32,503 nucleotides of DNA from Streptomyces misionensis. Its GTDB lineage: Bacteria > Actinomycetota > Actinomycetes > Streptomycetales > Streptomycetaceae. Below, piece after piece: positions 29,577 through 32,503 of the stretch (positions within the stretch are counted from its first letter, which is position 1; every line of letters begins with the position of its first letter). Under the pieces are notes generated by a model that saw only the letters and a program-made list of their open reading frames with translations, made no database searches and was not told where the DNA came from. The position numbers and the translations under genes are program-made. The stretch spans positions 179,168 through 211,670 of the forward strand of contig NZ_VOGW01000187.1 in NCBI RefSeq assembly GCF_007896895.1, written 5' to 3'.

Positions 29577-31736
29577 TCACGTCACGAAGAAGATCCCGGC
29601 GTCCGCGATCGCGGGTGTGTACTCGGCGAGCCGCGCCCTGAGTCCGTCCTCCCGCTGGGGGCGGTACAGGTCGTGGAACGCGCCGAGTTCACCGCCGTCA
29701 TCGGCGCCGCGCCGGATCTGTTCGCGGCACCGGTCGGCCAACTGGCCGTACCAGGGCGTCCCGTAGCGTTTCGAGGCGAACAACGGTCGTACGGTCTCGG
29801 TGTGTTCGGCGCCGACGAGGTCGGGTTGGCAGCGGTGGCGGCGCGGGGTGCGCGAGCCGGGCGGCACAAAGCAGTGACGCAGGCAGCCGATGCCGCGCCG
29901 GGCCACGCGCAGCCGGCCGGTGAACAGGGAGTTCTCGGCGAACTCCACGGCGTGCGTGTGGACTTCCCCGATGACCGTGGTGCGGCGCAGGTGCAGCACG
30001 GCGTGCGCGTGGCGGCAGTCGGGGGCGGACAGGGCGGCGCGGTCGTCGCCGGTGGCGTCCAGGACGCTGTCGCGCAGCTGGATGTCGAGGGGGTCCTCGC
30101 CCACCTCGTCGCCGATGACCTCGATGGTGCCGAGGATGCTGTGTTCGATCCGGAGGCAGGCGGTGGTGCGTTCGAGGACGATGCTGGGTTCGTCGGGCGA
30201 GTGCGGCGCGCACTCGGGCTCCAGCGACCAGCCGGGCACGAGCGTGGAGTGCCGGACGACGACGGAGCCGACGGGCCCGGTGACATTGATGCCGCGCCCG
30301 GCGACGAGGAGGCCGTCCAGGACGATCCGCGGCCGTTCGTGCGGAGCGCAATCGGTGTGCGGGGCTCGGATGTTGAGGGCGTCGGGGCGGTTGCTGTACC
30401 AGTCGAGGAGCCGGATCACCGGCCGGGTGCCCTCGGCGGCGCGCAGTTCGAGGCGGTCGCCGGGGTCGAGGTCGAAGTCCAGCTGCTCCTGGTAGGCGCC
30501 GCTGTGGGTGATCTCGATGATGCCGGTCCGTCCGGTGCCGCGGTCGTCCTGCCAGGCCCGGTAGGCGTCCATGATCCGCCGGTACGGTTCGCCGGGCCCG
30601 ACCCGGTAGAGGTCTGCGTCGGGGCGGGGCCCGCGGTCGGGGCGCGCGTACTCGCCGCCGCCCATGTCGGCGGCGAAGGCGTGGTGGTAGTCGACCCAGA
30701 CGCCCTGGCGGGGCGCGCGGCGGGCGCCGAACGCGATCCGGCCCAGCTCCGGGTCGACGGCGATCTGCCCCCGCCCGGGCCGGTAGCGCCAGTCGGACAG
30801 GTCGGCGACGACGATGTCCTCCGGCGGTACGGGCCGGTCCTCGCCGTCGCGCCGGATGCACAGGCTCTTGCCGGGGCCGTAGTAGTCGGCGAGCCGGTCG
30901 TGCAGCAGCCGGCGGGTGATGAACGCGGGCACGTTGTCCACGGCGGCGAGGTGCGCGGGCGAGGGTTCGGGCACCGGACGGGTGAGCAGCGGGGTGTCGT
31001 TGCCGAGGATGGAGAAGGTGTAGAGGTTGCGGGCGCGGTCGACGCAGTAGGCCGGGGACGCGGTGAGCGCGTACGGCTTGAGCCGCCAGACGAAGAGCCC
31101 GACCCCGGCCGGTGTCCAACCGCCCTGCGTCCTCTCCGAGTCGGCGCGGCGTACGTCGGCGGTGCGGGAGGTCGTCTCGAAGGGGCCGCCCGCGACGGCG
31201 AGCGCCGAGCCGTCCCTCAGGTCGAGCAGCCGGCCGCGCTCCCCGCGCCGGCCGGTGACGCCCAGCCTGACCGGCTGGGTGTGGGCCACGTGCCGGGAGA
31301 GTTCGACGGCGCGGGCGGGCCAGTCGGCGACCCGCGCGGAGAGTTCCTCCAGCAGGTGCAGGGTGCCCTTGCGGCGCCGTTGGGCGACCGTGGCGGCCAC
31401 GTCCCGGCGGGGGGCGACGGCCTCGGCGAGCGCCGCCCGGCCGCCGCCGTGCAGGCCGGTGGTGAGGACACGCTCGTAGCCGGGCAGGGTGCGGTAGCCG
31501 ACCAGGTCGCCGAGGTAGGGCAGCACCCAGGGCGCGGCGGTCTCCACGAACAGGTCCTCGTACCCCTGCCGCACGCCGTCGCGGACCCGGTCCAGTTGTT
31601 CGCCGATCACCGCGAGCAGGGCCCGCAGCGGTTCGCCCTCCTCGGCGTCGCGCAACCGGTGGACGCGGGGCAGCAGTTCGGCGAGTCCGTCGGGGTGCCG
31701 GCCGGCCGGCGTCCACGGTTCGGCGTCGGGGGACAT
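29577..31736 (-). CDS. Tail protein I-like / beta-helix tail protein
   Basis: A 719-residue protein. The N-terminal part (LPRVHRLRDAEEGEPLRALL, 'GEQLDRVRDGVRQGYEDLFVETAAPWVLPYLGDLVGYRTLPG') resembles the phage P2 tail protein I type found in contractile-injection systems. The C-terminal part from about residue 430 has repeated beta strands (ITGPVGSVVVRHSTLV-like, 'LRIEHSILGTIEVIGDEVG', 'LHLRRTTVIGEVHTHAVEF') typical of a right-handed beta-helix, as in tail fibres and spikes. GGAGG ends 7 bases before ATG 31736; GTG 31739 is also possible. Its start shares one base with the upstream stop. It probably links baseplate to a receptor-binding or carbohydrate-contacting surface. Confidence 0.78.
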   Translation of the reverse strand: MSPDAEPWTPAGRHPDGLAELLPRVHRLRDAEEGEPLRALLAVIGEQLDRVRDGVRQGYEDLFVETAAPWVLPYLGDLVGYRTLPGYERVLTTGLHGGGRAALAEAVAPRRDVAATVAQRRRKGTLHLLEELSARVADWPARAVELSRHVAHTQPVRLGVTGRRGERGRLLDLRDGSALAVAGGPFETTSRTADVRRADSERTQGGWTPAGVGLFVWRLKPYALTASPAYCVDRARNLYTFSILGNDTPLLTRPVPEPSPAHLAAVDNVPAFITRRLLHDRLADYYGPGKSLCIRRDGEDRPVPPEDIVVADLSDWRYRPGRGQIAVDPELGRIAFGARRAPRQGVWVDYHHAFAADMGGGEYARPDRGPRPDADLYRVGPGEPYRRIMDAYRAWQDDRGTGRTGIIEITHSGAYQEQLDFDLDPGDRLELRAAEGTRPVIRLLDWYSNRPDALNIRAPHTDCAPHERPRIVLDGLLVAGRGINVTGPVGSVVVRHSTLVPGWSLEPECAPHSPDEPSIVLERTTACLRIEHSILGTIEVIGDEVGEDPLDIQLRDSVLDATGDDRAALSAPDCRHAHAVLHLRRTTVIGEVHTHAVEFAENSLFTGRLRVARRGIGCLRHCFVPPGSRTPRRHRCQPDLVGAEHTETVRPLFASKRYGTPWYGQLADRCREQIRRGADDGGELGAFHDLYRPQREDGLRARLAEYTPAIADAGIFFVT

Positions 31737-32503
31737 CACTTGACCTCCGTCAGGATCAGGGTGTCCGCGGCCCGCGCCGACAGCATGGCGAGCTGGGCCG
31801 GGCGGATGCCGCGGAAGACGACCACCGTCCGGCCCTTGGCCAGGCGCCGGGTGTCGGTGATGTCCGGGTTGAGGCGCAGCAGCCTCTCGAGCGGGATGCC
31901 GTGGCGGGCGCAGACCGAGGACAGGGTCTCGCCGTCGGCGTCGCGAACCGTGTAGGTCTGCTCGTCGTAGGCCGCCGGGTGCGCGGGCACCGACGTCTGC
32001 GGGGTGCCGGGACCGGCGAGCAGGGCGGTGAGCCGGTCCGGGGTGGCGGAGGCGGGCACGCCCGTGAAGACGTCGACGTCCACGTATGCGACGCCGGGCA
32101 CGGAGTGGGCGGTGGCGAGCACCTCCGAGAGCCGGGCGGGCCGGCCCAGCTCCCGCCCCTCGTAGCCGAGGCGGAGCAGCAGCGCCTGGCGCAGCCGGGG
32201 TTCGACCGTCTCCCAGGCGTGGTCCGGGGCGAGTTTCACCTTGGCGGAGACCAGCAGCAGGACGAGTTCGCGCGTGTCCACCCGGACCGGCAGGTCGGGG
32301 TCGCCGTACGCGGTCAGGGCACCGCGCAGCGGGCGGAGGCCTTCCTCGGCGAGCGGCACGTCGTCGGTGCCGGCGACCGTCACATGGAGCACGCGCCGCC
32401 GTCCGTCGAAGAGTTCACGCGCGGCGGCCCGGCCGATGCCGGCGCGGGAGCGGGCGAAGTCCTCGTAGTCGGCCGGGGAGACCAGCCGGTCCAGGGCGGA
32501 GAC
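31736..32503 (-). CDS. Baseplate J-like protein with LysM-like C-terminus (5' end beyond window)
   Basis: The frame is open to the right edge, so only the last 255 residues are visible. LDRLVSPADYEDFARSRAGI at the right edge is the typical baseplate J/gpJ-type segment, followed by 'VRVDTRELVLLLVSAKVKLAPDHAWETVEPRLRQALLLRLGYEGRELGRPARLSEVLATAHSVPGV'. The C-terminal 60 residues ('YTVRDADGETLSSVCARHGIPLERLLRLNPDI') look like a LysM domain, which binds glycan chains. A short frame beginning at GTG 32392 is not the real start, because homology continues upstream. Baseplate J proteins form the wedge of phage tails and contractile-injection devices. Confidence 0.82.
   Translation of the reverse strand, partial: VSALDRLVSPADYEDFARSRAGIGRAAARELFDGRRRVLHVTVAGTDDVPLAEEGLRPLRGALTAYGDPDLPVRVDTRELVLLLVSAKVKLAPDHAWETVEPRLRQALLLRLGYEGRELGRPARLSEVLATAHSVPGVAYVDVDVFTGVPASATPDRLTALLAGPGTPQTSVPAHPAAYDEQTYTVRDADGETLSSVCARHGIPLERLLRLNPDITDTRRLAKGRTVVVFRGIRPAQLAMLSARAADTLILTEVK

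Noticed and set aside
27973..29580. Frame linking the amidase to a roughly 530-residue upstream extension
   Set aside because: The upstream part is a shadow of the DUF6519 gene; the amidase has its own ATG at 27972 in a TGATG overlap.
1..32503. tRNA, rRNA, CRISPR arrays, IS ends or integrase genes
   Set aside because: Looked for by eye and not found; no repeat-spacer pattern, no cloverleaf-like segment and no transposase-like protein.

Overview
The window looks like chromosome of a Streptomyces or a close relative. Base composition is very GC-rich with strong third-position GC bias, there are several GTG starts, many ATGA/GTGA stop-start overlaps, few promoters resembling the E. coli consensus, and strong hairpins without U tracts between genes. 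No tRNA, rRNA, CRISPR array or insertion sequence was seen. All functional calls come from reading motifs; no database was searched.

Layout. (1) 1-5233: a GT1 macrolide-type glycosyltransferase; a MarR regulator with a palindromic operator over its own promoter, coupled to an MFS exporter and followed by an isochorismatase-fold protein; then an NAD(P)-binding (NmrA-like) protein divergent from an HxlR regulator. (2) 5254-13063: the most interesting region. A divergent promoter region (about 6840-6950) separates a minus-strand pair (a small 'MYRQGDV' protein and a DUF6745-type protein) from a plus-strand, translationally coupled run of six genes: two leucine-rich-repeat-like STM4015 proteins, an ATP-grasp-like STM4014 protein, an alkaline phosphatase/sulfatase-superfamily STM4013 hydrolase, and two radical SAM proteins, STM4012 and STM4011. 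To my knowledge this conserved cassette has no known function. Both divergent promoters match the actinobacterial RecA-independent (PafBC-type) DNA-damage promoter pattern TTGTCRGTG-N8-TAnnnT. (3) 13064-17879: a coupled minus-strand operon for a flavin monooxygenase, a short-chain dehydrogenase and a GPH-type permease, divergent from a PucR/CdaR-type regulator. A perfect 40-bp palindrome lies where the permease meets STM4011.

(4) 18036-19775: a small secreted cationic two-cysteine peptide, then a decayed locus: a 5'-truncated ABM-domain monooxygenase and a zinc alcohol dehydrogenase whose central third (about 565 bp) is inverted in place. (5) 19911-25872: a complete urea-use operon on the minus strand, urea transporter-ureA-ureB-ureC-ureF-ureG-ureD, without ureE but with a His-rich UreG. 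(6) 26195-26946: a GNAT acetyltransferase broken by a one-base frameshift. (7) 27088-32503: the distal end of a phage-tail-like or contractile-injection operon on the minus strand: a baseplate J-like protein with a LysM-like tail (runs off the right edge), a tail protein I/beta-helix protein, a DUF6519 protein and a peptidoglycan amidase, closed by a strong terminator.

How the genes work together. The urease block imports and hydrolyses urea. The glycosyltransferase, MarR and MFS genes look like drug inactivation and efflux. The monooxygenase operon looks like a catabolic or modification unit under PucR control. The STM4011-4015 block looks like a dedicated modification pathway (two radical SAM enzymes, an ATP-dependent ligase-like protein, a phosphoryl/sulfuryl hydrolase and LRR scaffold or substrate proteins). 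If its promoter reading is right, it is switched on by DNA damage together with the divergent DUF6745 pair.
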